Assembly: GCA_020723485.1 (NCBI GenBank)
Contig: DYIU01000003.1
Location: 330,347 to 394,346 of the forward strand
DNA length: 64,000 bases
Origin: Acidimicrobium ferrooxidans
Lineage (GTDB): Bacteria; Actinomycetota; Geothermincolia; Fen-727; Anoxymicrobiaceae
Reading direction: 5' to 3'
Shown: positions 43,188 to 50,955 of the stretch, piece after piece
Layout: each line of letters opens with the position of its first letter
Numbering within the stretch: the stretch's first letter is position 1
The notes under the pieces: model-generated
Database searches by the model: none
Seen by the model: only the letters and a program-made list of their open reading frames with translations
Told to the model about the DNA's origin: nothing
Translations under genes and position numbers: made by a program

Positions 43188-43808
43188 ATGACCGGTTCCG
43201 GACGGAAGCACTTCTACCTGAGCGCGGCAGTCTGTATCGGCACGGCCCTGCTCGTATCGATGGCGGCCGGGTGCGGCCCCGGAGCGCCCGTCATCAAATC
43301 CGTGAAGCCCAACAGGGGGCTAATAAAGACAGGATTCAAGATATCCGGCACTACGTTCGGGGTGAAACAGGGCAAGAGCACGGTGACGGTCGGAGGCAAG
43401 AAAGCTCCCGTCCTCGACTGGTCCGAGACTTCCATCGAGGCGACGGTGCCCGTCAAGCTCACCGCCGGTAAGTACCCGGTGGTCGTTACGACCGAGGGCG
43501 TCCCCAGCAACAAGGTCACCTACACGGTCTACGCCACCTTCACCGGCTCGACGCCTCTGCCGGCGATGCTCGAGTTCCTCAAGAACAGGAAGATAGATAC
43601 CGAAGGCATGGAGTTCTCGGTCGTAGCGACCAGCAAGGCGAACCCCGCCTGGAAGCTCGACAAGGGAGAGAAGGACGGCGAGCCCACCTACTACTTCCTC
43701 TTCCACGAGACGGCCGACGGCTGGACGCTGGTCGAATTCGGGACCGACTTAACGGCCGAGCAGATGAAGATCGTAGGCGCGCCGAGCGACCTCAAGCCCC
43801 CCGAGTAG
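43188..43808 (+). CDS. Lipoprotein with one IPT/TIG domain
   Basis: 206 residues from the ATG at 43188 (MTGSGRKHF), with AAGGAGGGTGAG directly upstream. The signal sequence ends in a lipobox (SMAAGC). Residues about 30-115 form an IPT/TIG domain (APVIKSVKPNRGLIKTGFKI, TTFGVKQGKSTVTVGGKKA, ASIEATVPVKLTAGKYPVVV-like strands). The C-terminal half has FLKNRKIDTEGMEFSVVATS and is unfamiliar. It follows the esterase gene, which also carries TIG domains, by 126 bases on the same strand, so they may act together at the cell surface. Confidence 0.75.
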   Translation: MTGSGRKHFYLSAAVCIGTALLVSMAAGCGPGAPVIKSVKPNRGLIKTGFKISGTTFGVKQGKSTVTVGGKKAPVLDWSETSIEATVPVKLTAGKYPVVVTTEGVPSNKVTYTVYATFTGSTPLPAMLEFLKNRKIDTEGMEFSVVATSKANPAWKLDKGEKDGEPTYYFLFHETADGWTLVEFGTDLTAEQMKIVGAPSDLKPPE

Positions 43809-44377
43809 GGGCCTCCCCGGCTCCCGCTATTTTCCGGTTACCCGGCGCGGAGGATTGGAACCGCCCGGTTACTTACGGGGTGTCGGATATTTGCATAACG
43901 CCAGCAACAACAGTTGAACGATGAACCATCATCAACTCTGATCACGTCTTCCGGGCTCCCGCAACCGCCTGGACCGCTATTATTGTTGCTTGTGTTGCTT
44001 GTTTCTAAGAGTGATAATTTCTGTGACGCAAATGTCCGACACTTTGCCGGGTGGCCACCACTGCTGCCGGTGGCCTTCCGCGGATCGCCGCCGACCGCGG
44101 GCTGCCGATGGGAAAGTCCAGGCGCCTTGTAGAAGGGGCCCGGCTCGACTCGTTCGCGAAGCAGTGGCTGTTCCTTGACAGGGTAAAGCTGGCCCAGCCG
44201 ATCCTCAACTTCATGGAGAAGCGGGGTCTACTCTAGTCCACCGACCGTGCTCTGAATCAAGGGCCGCGACCGTAAGAAAACCTAATCCCGGCTGCGTCTT
44301 TATAATCAGGGCGGCCTGCCGATAACCTAATTGTCGGCGGATTGCACGGTCATCACATGAGAGCGGACAGCCGGGAC
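43809..44377. other. 569-base gap with no intact gene
   Basis: No convincing gene, RNA or repeat is visible apart from a possible gene remnant at 44051-44236. TATAAT at 44301-44306 could be the -10 box of the metallophosphoesterase gene, but I see no -35 box at the right distance. Confidence 0.5.
44051..44236 (+). pseudogene. Possible C-terminal gene remnant (61 aa)
   Basis: The frame ends RRLVEGARLDSFAKQWLFLD followed by RVKLAQPILNFMEKRGLL, an amphipathic helix pair that reads like the C-terminus of a real protein, while the first 20 codons do not and no ribosome site is present. It could be a decayed gene end. I do not recognise the family. Confidence 0.25.
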
Positions 44378-46672
44378 ATGAGAGTAAGAACACGTCTGGC
44401 CCTTGTCGCGACGGCGATCGCCGCCGTGCTCCTGGCCTGCGGCGGGGTATTCCCCGCAGGTCCCTCGCGCGCCGAGGGCGCGTCCTGGAGGTTCGCGGTC
44501 ATCACGGACACGCATGTGACCGAGACCTCACAGAACCTGCTGCCGGAGATGGCCGCCTCCATGGCCGATGACGGCGTAGAGCTCGTCCTGTGCACCGGCG
44601 ACAACGTCGACGGCGGTGTGAGCGGCGACCGGATGCAGGCACAGCTCGCGAACTGGCAGGGCGCCCTCGCTCCACTCGATGCGGCGGGAATCGAGGTCTA
44701 CCCGGTCCGCGGCAACCACGAGGCGGGCGTCCCAGGGAGCACGACCGCCTGGAACAACGTGTTCAGCGGGCCTGACGCCCTGCCTGCAAACGGGCCTGCG
44801 GGAGAGACGAACCTCACCTTTTCGGTCGCGCACAACAATGCGCTCTTCATAGGCCTGGACGAGTTCATAAGCGGTCAGGAGTACAGGGTCAACCAGGCGT
44901 GGCTCGAATCGCTGCTCGCAGGCACCAGGAGGCCGCACGTGTTCACATTCGGGCACGCTCCCGCCTTCGAGACCGGCCACGTCAACTGTCTCGGCTCTTA
45001 CCCGTCGGAGCGCAACGCGTTCTGGAGCGGCTTCGATGACGCCGGGGGCAGAGTCTACTTCTGCGGGCACGACCATTACCTCGACCTTGCACGCATCGAT
45101 GACGGGGACGGCGAGGCCGGCGACGACCTGTACCAGTGCCTGGTCGGGCCGGGCTGCGCCCGGATAAACGGGGCTGCGACATACGACGGGGTGAATTCTC
45201 CCTATACACCAGTCAACGTCTACCACGAGTCGGCGAACGGCTACGAGCTGGTCGAGGTCAGCGGGGCCGGGCCGGAAGACCTCGACGTGACGATGACCTG
45301 GATGCAGCGCACTTTCAACCCATCCTCCGGGCTCTTCGAGTACGAGCCGACGCAGGACGTGCTGAGCTACGCAGCCGGCGCCGCCGATACAATGGAAACC
45401 TATTTCGCGGAGGGCACCACCCGCGAGGGCTTCGATGAGTGGCTGTGCCTGCAGAATCCCGGTGGGTCGGCCGTCGACGTCCACGCGACCTACATGTTCT
45501 CCGAAGGGGACCCGCTGCAGAAGACCTACCCCGTGCCCCCCGGCTCGCGGCTCTCGGTAGACGTCAACCAGGAGGTCGGGGCGGGAAGAGACGTCTCGGT
45601 GCGGCTGTGGAGCTACGACGAGTTCTTCGCCGAGCGCCCGCTTTACTTCGATTACGGCGGCTCCTGCACCGGGGGCTCGGTCTCTTCGGGAGCGGCAGGC
45701 CCCTCCCCCACCTGGTACTTCGCCGAGGGCACTACCCTGCCGGGCTTCGACCAGTACGTCACCGTCCTCAACCCGTCGAGCGAGACCGCTCACCTCACCT
45801 TCCGCTACATGGTGGAGGGCGTGGGCGAGCTGGAGGTGGGCGGGTCCGTGGCGGCCGGCTCGCGGGCGACATTCGACACGAGGGCCCAGATAGGTCCCGG
45901 GAAGAACGCGGGCCTGGTCCTGGCTTCGGACCGGGGGATAGTCGCCGAGAGGCCCATGTACTTCGATTACGGGCCCGGCGAAAAGGACTGGGCCGGGGGA
46001 CACGACGTGGTCGGGGCGACCTCGCCCGCCGCCGCCTGGTACTTTCCGGAGGGCACTACGCGCGAGGGCTTCGAGGAGTGGCTCTGCCTGCAGAACCCTT
46101 CCGGTTCGCTCATAACGGTCAATGCGCTCTACCAGCCCGCGTCGGGACAGGGTGACCCGGTGTCACGGGCCTATGGGATCCCCGCCGGGCAGCGCCTCAC
46201 GGTATCGGTTAACGAGGAGCTCGGTCCCGGGATGGACGTCTCGGTGCGGCTCACCTCGAATGCCGGCTTCATCGCGGAGAGGCCCATGTACTTCGACTAC
46301 AAGCCGGGTGAGAACGACTGGAGCGGCGGGCACACGGTGATGGGAGCGGCTTCGCCCTTCTCGACGTGGTGCTTCCCTGAGGGCACAACGCGGGCCGGCT
46401 TCGAGGAATACCTGTGCCTGCAGAACCCCGGGAGCGCCGACGCGCGCGCGACGGTGACCTACTCAACCAGCGCGGGCAAGACTATCGAGAGGTCGTGGAC
46501 CGTCGGCGCCGGCTCGAGGCTGACCATCGACGTGAACAGGGACTGCGGTCCGGGACTGGACGTGTCGGTGAGTGTGTCCTCGGACATCCCCATAGTCGCC
46601 GAGCGCCCCATGTACTTCGACTACGGCGGCGGCTGGACGGGCGGGCACACCGCCGTCGGCTCAAGCCTATAA
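44378..46672 (+). CDS. Secreted metallophosphoesterase with four C-terminal AEG modules
   Basis: About 764 residues from the ATG at 44378 (MRVRTRLALVATAIAAVLLA); ATGs at 44357 or a TTG at 44342 would lengthen the basic start. A signal peptide is followed by a calcineurin-type phosphoesterase: AVITDTHV (DxH), LCTGDNVDGG, PVRGNHEAG (GNHE), FTFGHAPAFETGHVN and YFCGHDHYLDLA, so all metal ligands are present. From residue about 342 four modules of 105-110 residues begin YFAEGTTREGFDEWLCLQNP, WYFAEGTTLPGF, WYFPEGTTREGF and WCFPEGTTRAGF, each ending AERPMYFDY with GGH after it. It may hydrolyse phosphoesters outside the cell. The modules are of the same subtype as those of the glycoside hydrolase at 50956. 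Confidence 0.82.
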   Translation: MRVRTRLALVATAIAAVLLACGGVFPAGPSRAEGASWRFAVITDTHVTETSQNLLPEMAASMADDGVELVLCTGDNVDGGVSGDRMQAQLANWQGALAPLDAAGIEVYPVRGNHEAGVPGSTTAWNNVFSGPDALPANGPAGETNLTFSVAHNNALFIGLDEFISGQEYRVNQAWLESLLAGTRRPHVFTFGHAPAFETGHVNCLGSYPSERNAFWSGFDDAGGRVYFCGHDHYLDLARIDDGDGEAGDDLYQCLVGPGCARINGAATYDGVNSPYTPVNVYHESANGYELVEVSGAGPEDLDVTMTWMQRTFNPSSGLFEYEPTQDVLSYAAGAADTMETYFAEGTTREGFDEWLCLQNPGGSAVDVHATYMFSEGDPLQKTYPVPPGSRLSVDVNQEVGAGRDVSVRLWSYDEFFAERPLYFDYGGSCTGGSVSSGAAGPSPTWYFAEGTTLPGFDQYVTVLNPSSETAHLTFRYMVEGVGELEVGGSVAAGSRATFDTRAQIGPGKNAGLVLASDRGIVAERPMYFDYGPGEKDWAGGHDVVGATSPAAAWYFPEGTTREGFEEWLCLQNPSGSLITVNALYQPASGQGDPVSRAYGIPAGQRLTVSVNEELGPGMDVSVRLTSNAGFIAERPMYFDYKPGENDWSGGHTVMGAASPFSTWCFPEGTTRAGFEEYLCLQNPGSADARATVTYSTSAGKTIERSWTVGAGSRLTIDVNRDCGPGLDVSVSVSSDIPIVAERPMYFDYGGGWTGGHTAVGSSL

Positions 46673-46684
46673 GGCTTTACAGCC

Positions 46685-47026
46685 CTACTGTTTCTCGTAG
46701 AGGTTTCCCGTCGGGTCCTTGAGCCCCTCGTCGACGATGGTGAACGTGGCGGCGGGTATCGTCTGCCCGTCCGCCCCGACGAGCGTCACGGTGTCGCCTT
46801 CAACCTTGTATGTGACCGGGAGCCCGGCGCCCTCTGTCAGGGAGTAGGTCGCATTGCCGCCTTCCTTGAGGGTGAGGGTCACGGTGAAGTCCTCACCGGC
46901 TTCCAGCTTGTAGACGCCTGTGATGTCTTTCGACCCGCCGCCGCAGCCGGCCGCCATGAGCAGCGTCGCCGCGAGCAGGAGCAGCACGGCCGCTCCAGTG
47001 TAAGCCCTGAGTCTCTTTGCGTTCAT
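46685..47026 (-). CDS. Small lipoprotein, lipocalin-like (DUF5640-type) domain
   Basis: 113 residues from the ATG at 47026, with AAAGGAA upstream; the longer frame is rejected. Signal peptide LLLLAATLLMAAGC forms a lipobox. The mature part (about 85 residues) starts DITGVYKLEAGEDFTVTLTL and proceeds through KEGGNATYSLTEG, VTYKVEGDTVTLVG and ATFTIVDEGLKDPTGNLY, alternating strands like the small beta-barrel lipoproteins annotated DUF5640 in Gram-positive bacteria. Probable role in surface binding; no substrate is known. It converges with the metallophosphoesterase gene 13 bases away. Confidence 0.72.
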   Translation of the reverse strand: MNAKRLRAYTGAAVLLLLAATLLMAAGCGGGSKDITGVYKLEAGEDFTVTLTLKEGGNATYSLTEGAGLPVTYKVEGDTVTLVGADGQTIPAATFTIVDEGLKDPTGNLYEKQ

Positions 47027-47192
47027 CGTAATTCCTTTCTTGCTCCGGCAACCCGAGTCTATCACATCCTCACTACGCGGCCTCGGCCCTATTATGGCCA
47101 CAAATATCATACTATTCGGTCGATAGCACTTGCCATATGGCCACGCGGCCGATATGATTCGCTCTGATACCTGATACAGGGAGGGCCGGGCG

Positions 47193-48527
47193 ATGAAACG
47201 GCTTGTCTGCTCTTTTCTCATCCTTCTCATGGCGCTCAGTGTGGTCGGCCTTCTCGGCGGCTCCGCGGCGGCCTCCGATACCGCGGGGACCGTGTACCGG
47301 GTGAGGACCGATGACGGCGCCGACCTCGCCCTGCTGAGATACCGGCCCGACGCCGGCTCGGCTTTCCACGCGGGGAGCCAGCCGGTCCTGTTCATGCCCG
47401 GCGCGGCCACCAATATCTTCGAGTTCCTCCCCTATACCAGGCCGGGCAGGACGTGCTACGCGGAGCTTCCGGCGACGCTTCCCGACTGGGCGAGGGGTGA
47501 CCCGTATATCGCCCGCGACCCCCTCAAGCTCTACAGCATGGCCTACTACCTCTACAGCCGGGGCTACGACGTGTTCCTGGCTAACTACAGGGGCCAGGGC
47601 GACGGAGAGGTCGCGAGCTACGGCGCCCCCAACGCGGACATCGACCACTTCGGCATCTACGACGTGAAGGCGGCCGTGCAGAAGGTGAGGCGGATAACCG
47701 GCAAGCCGCCGGTCTACATCGGGCACAGCATGGGCAGCACCATGGCCTACGTGTACCTTCAGGGGTCCTACTACGTCCCCGGCTTCAACTTCAAAGTGGC
47801 TTCCAGCGACGCTCTTGCCAGGGAGCGGAACGCCGGAACGGGCAGGCAGGCCATAAAGGGCTGGGTGAACCTGGACGGGCCTCTCCACCCCAAGGTGACC
47901 GGGGCCCAGACGCCCACCGGGCTCATCTGGTGGCTGTGCTTCTTCCCCGTCTATCTCAACCTGCGGCCTGTGAGCGCAATCGCTCCCGAGACCGGGCTTG
48001 GCTCCATCGCCGACCTGGTGATGCGGTTGCTGTGGGCCACCCGGAGCCTTGTGCCCGACCCGCTCGAAGAGATGATAACCGCGCTCTTCTCCATCAACCC
48101 CGCCAACCTCAGCCCCGCGGTCATGGACGACATGATAAAGTACGGCGTGAGCGGAGGGGCGTTCCACATGATAGCGCAGTACTTCGACGCCTCGCAGACC
48201 GGGAAGCTCCGTGAGTATTACCGCAACGGCCCGATGGGGAGGTTCCGCATATTCCCGCCGCCGCTCGACGGTCCCGAGAACCTGTACTGCTACTCCGACC
48301 ACATGGACAAGGTCACCGTGCCGTCTCTGTTCCTGGCGGACGCCACCCTCGATATCACCGACCCCGCCCATCTGAGGGAGTGCTACGACCTGAAAGCACG
48401 GAATCCGCTGGACGAGTTCTTCGAGGTCCCGGGTTCGGCGCACATGGACCTGGTGGACGGTCTCAACGCGCCGTTCGTGACGTTCCCCAGGATAGGAGCC
48501 TGGATACAGAAGCTCGGCTCAGACTGA
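47193..48527 (+). CDS. Secreted alpha/beta hydrolase (lipase/esterase-like)
   Basis: 444 residues with a signal peptide (about 1-27, ending SAAAS) and GGGAGGG before the ATG. The oxyanion region VLFMPGAATNIFEF, a typical YLYSRGYDVFLANYRGQGDG loop, and the nucleophile elbow GHSMGS with S179 mark an acid-lipase/cholesterol-esterase-like fold. TVPSLFLADATLDITDPAHL supplies the acid and EVPGSAHMDLVDG the catalytic histidine. It should cut a lipid ester outside the cell. It stands between two module-array genes, on the same strand, but has no modules itself. Confidence 0.85.
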   Translation: MKRLVCSFLILLMALSVVGLLGGSAAASDTAGTVYRVRTDDGADLALLRYRPDAGSAFHAGSQPVLFMPGAATNIFEFLPYTRPGRTCYAELPATLPDWARGDPYIARDPLKLYSMAYYLYSRGYDVFLANYRGQGDGEVASYGAPNADIDHFGIYDVKAAVQKVRRITGKPPVYIGHSMGSTMAYVYLQGSYYVPGFNFKVASSDALARERNAGTGRQAIKGWVNLDGPLHPKVTGAQTPTGLIWWLCFFPVYLNLRPVSAIAPETGLGSIADLVMRLLWATRSLVPDPLEEMITALFSINPANLSPAVMDDMIKYGVSGGAFHMIAQYFDASQTGKLREYYRNGPMGRFRIFPPPLDGPENLYCYSDHMDKVTVPSLFLADATLDITDPAHLRECYDLKARNPLDEFFEVPGSAHMDLVDGLNAPFVTFPRIGAWIQKLGSD

Positions 48528-48644
48528 GCCGCCGGGGCTGCAAGTTCTTCCCGCAAGGTGATATCCTTATCCCAGGCGTCAACTACAAGAACCACACATC
48601 TCTCCACCGGACCAGGCACGGCTATGGCAAGGGAGGCGGTTCAG

Positions 48645-50885
48645 ATGCGGCATCCTGCCGGCACACGCTTTCACGTCCTGTTCACCCTGTTGGTCTGCGC
48701 CCTTATTCTTGCGTCGTTCATGTTGCTGCCGATGCAGGCAGGCGCGGCTATTCCCATCAACGAGTTCAATCTGCCCACCGCCGGGAGCACTCCCCACTCT
48801 ATCGTTCAGGGTCCTGACGGCGCGCTGTGGTTCACCCAGTTCAACGGGAACAGGATAGGCCGCTGCCCCACCACCGGCGGCATCACCCAGTACCCGGTGC
48901 CCACCGGCGCCAGCCAGCCTGAAGGAATCGCCGTCGGCCCTGATGGCGCTCTCTGGTTCACCGAGTTCAGCGGTAATAAGATCGGCCGCTGCACCACGGC
49001 CGGGGGCATCACCGAGTACCCGGTACCCACCGGTGGCAGCGGGCCGGTGGGGATTACCCCAGGACCTGACGGCGCTCTCTGGTTTGTGGAGCAATTCGGG
49101 AACAAGATAGGCCGCTGCACGACCGCCGGGGGCATCACGGAGTACCCTGTTCCAACCGGTGGAAGCCTGCCATCGGAGATCGCTGTCGGCGCTGACGGGG
49201 CGCTGTGGTTCACCGAGTGGGGGGGGAACAAGATCGGCCGCTGCACCACCGCGGGGGGCATCACCGAATACCCGATTCCCACCGTGTTCAGCCAGCCATG
49301 GGGAATCGCCGCCGGCCCAGACGGCTCGGTCTGGTTCACGGAATTCAGCGGGAACAAGCTCGGCCGATGCACCACCGCCGGCGCCATCACCGAGTACCCC
49401 GTGCCCACCGGTGGCAGCCAGCCGTCAGGCATCGCCGCCGGCCCGGACGGCTCGGTCTGGTTCGTGGAACAAAGCGGGAACAAGATAGGCCGCCGCACCG
49501 CCTCCGGGACCATCCTGGAGTACACGATCCCAACCGGAGGCAGCACTCCTTACTACATAACGCCCGGCCCGGACATATCCATGTGGTTCACCGAGGCGAA
49601 CGGCAACAATCTGGGAAGGATCACGGCCCCCTCATATGCCTGGTACCTGGCGGAAGGCTCTACCGCGTGGGACTTCTGGGAGTACATAACCATCGAGAAT
49701 CCCAACGGCTCGCCCATTCAGGTGGACGTCACATACATGCCCACCGGTGCGGCTCCGGTGACCGTCCCCAACCTGACACTCCCGCCGATGAGCCAGACCA
49801 CGCTGAATCCCTGGGACACCGTGGGTGAGGTGGACTTCTCCACCAGCGTCGTGTGCCATGACACCGACCGGACTATCGCGGTTGACCGGACCATGTCCTG
49901 GACCGGGCCGGGCGCCGCAAGCGAGGAGGGGCACAACTCCGTCGGCGTGACCACGCCCTCCACCACATGGTACCTGCCGGAGGGCTCCACCGAGTGGGGC
50001 TTCGAGTGCTGGCTGTGCATCCAGAACCCGGACCCGTTGCAGACCGCGCACTGCACCGTCACCTACATGATCGAGAACACGGGTCCGGTGAGCTTCAACA
50101 AGACAGTGGGACCTCATACCCGTGGGACCTTCAACGTGGCCGAAGACATAGGCGCAAAGGACGCCTCCATCGAGATAAGGAGCGACGTGGGTGTGATACC
50201 GGAGAGGGCGATGTATCGCAACCACAGGCGGGAAGGCCATGACTCCGTCGGGACAACCGCTCCCGCGTACGACTTCTACCTGGCTGAGGGCTCCACCGCC
50301 TGGGGCTTCACGACCTATGTTTGCGTCCAGAATCCCAACAGCACCCCCACGGACGTAACGATCACGTACAACACACAGCAGAAGGGCCCCCAGCCGCAGG
50401 CACCGTTCACCATGCAGCCGGGCACCCGGGAGACCATAAGGGTGAACGATGTCATGCCCGACGTGGACGTGTCAACGTACCTGCACGGCTCTCAACCGAT
50501 AATCGCGGAGCGAGCAATGTACTGGGACTTCGGGTCCGGAGAGGCCACCCACGACTCCATAGGCATGCCGTTCGGGCACCATGTGTTCTTCCTGCCTGAC
50601 GGACAGACTTCCGAGGGCAGGGAGACCTGGACGTGCGTTCAGAATCCCAATCCCGACGATGCCCAGATCTCCATCTGGTACCTCACCCCCGACGGCGTAG
50701 GCGTTGTGAGCTTCAACGACGTGGTACCCGCAGGCTCCCGCAAGTCCTACAACATGGCTGATAGAGGTGTAAATGGGCGGGCCGCCGTCGCAATCGTGAG
50801 CGACCGGCCTATTATGGGCGAAAGGGCGATGTACTGGAGCTCGAGAGGGGCGGGCACGAACACTATCGGGGGCTGCTCGGACTGA
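48645..50885 (+). CDS. Secreted seven-bladed Vgb/NHL-like propeller with four C-terminal AEG modules
   Basis: 746 residues from the ATG at 48645 (MRHPAGTRFHV), with GGGAGG eight bases upstream; earlier in-frame starts lack it. Signal peptide about 1-36 (ending GAA). Seven 42-residue blades follow, each of the form GPDGALWFTE, then GNKIGRCTTAGGITEYPVP and TGGSxPxGI, as in virginiamycin B lyase-like proteins, but without a lyase histidine that I can place. At the DNA level the blades repeat every 126 bases from 48810 on. Modules begin at residue 333 (WYLAEGSTAWDF), 442 (WYLPEGSTEWGF), 544 (FYLAEGSTAWGF) and 648 (FFLPDGQTSEGR). The protein ends 4 bases after CSD, with no anchor. Confidence 0.82.
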   Translation: MRHPAGTRFHVLFTLLVCALILASFMLLPMQAGAAIPINEFNLPTAGSTPHSIVQGPDGALWFTQFNGNRIGRCPTTGGITQYPVPTGASQPEGIAVGPDGALWFTEFSGNKIGRCTTAGGITEYPVPTGGSGPVGITPGPDGALWFVEQFGNKIGRCTTAGGITEYPVPTGGSLPSEIAVGADGALWFTEWGGNKIGRCTTAGGITEYPIPTVFSQPWGIAAGPDGSVWFTEFSGNKLGRCTTAGAITEYPVPTGGSQPSGIAAGPDGSVWFVEQSGNKIGRRTASGTILEYTIPTGGSTPYYITPGPDISMWFTEANGNNLGRITAPSYAWYLAEGSTAWDFWEYITIENPNGSPIQVDVTYMPTGAAPVTVPNLTLPPMSQTTLNPWDTVGEVDFSTSVVCHDTDRTIAVDRTMSWTGPGAASEEGHNSVGVTTPSTTWYLPEGSTEWGFECWLCIQNPDPLQTAHCTVTYMIENTGPVSFNKTVGPHTRGTFNVAEDIGAKDASIEIRSDVGVIPERAMYRNHRREGHDSVGTTAPAYDFYLAEGSTAWGFTTYVCVQNPNSTPTDVTITYNTQQKGPQPQAPFTMQPGTRETIRVNDVMPDVDVSTYLHGSQPIIAERAMYWDFGSGEATHDSIGMPFGHHVFFLPDGQTSEGRETWTCVQNPNPDDAQISIWYLTPDGVGVVSFNDVVPAGSRKSYNMADRGVNGRAAVAIVSDRPIMGERAMYWSSRGAGTNTIGGCSD

Positions 50886-50916
50886 ACACTAATGCGGTTC
50901 ATAAGTTCGGATGGTC

Positions 50917-50949
50917 GCTTAAACCCGGTGCCTGACCCCGGATTTAAGC
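50917..50949. repeat. Short palindromic repeat with GGGGTCAGG core (copy C)
   Basis: GCTTAAA at the left end and TTTAAGC at the right end with GCCTGACCCCG inside, the same plan as at 26572. It fills most of the gap between the convergent Vgb-like and glycoside hydrolase genes and could act as a terminator for both. Confidence 0.6.
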
Positions 50950-50955
50950 TGGAGG

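Noticed and set aside
48810..49640. 126-base tandem repeats considered as a CRISPR-like array
   Set aside because: The repeats are in frame within a gene and code for propeller blades; there are no unique spacers between short identical repeats.
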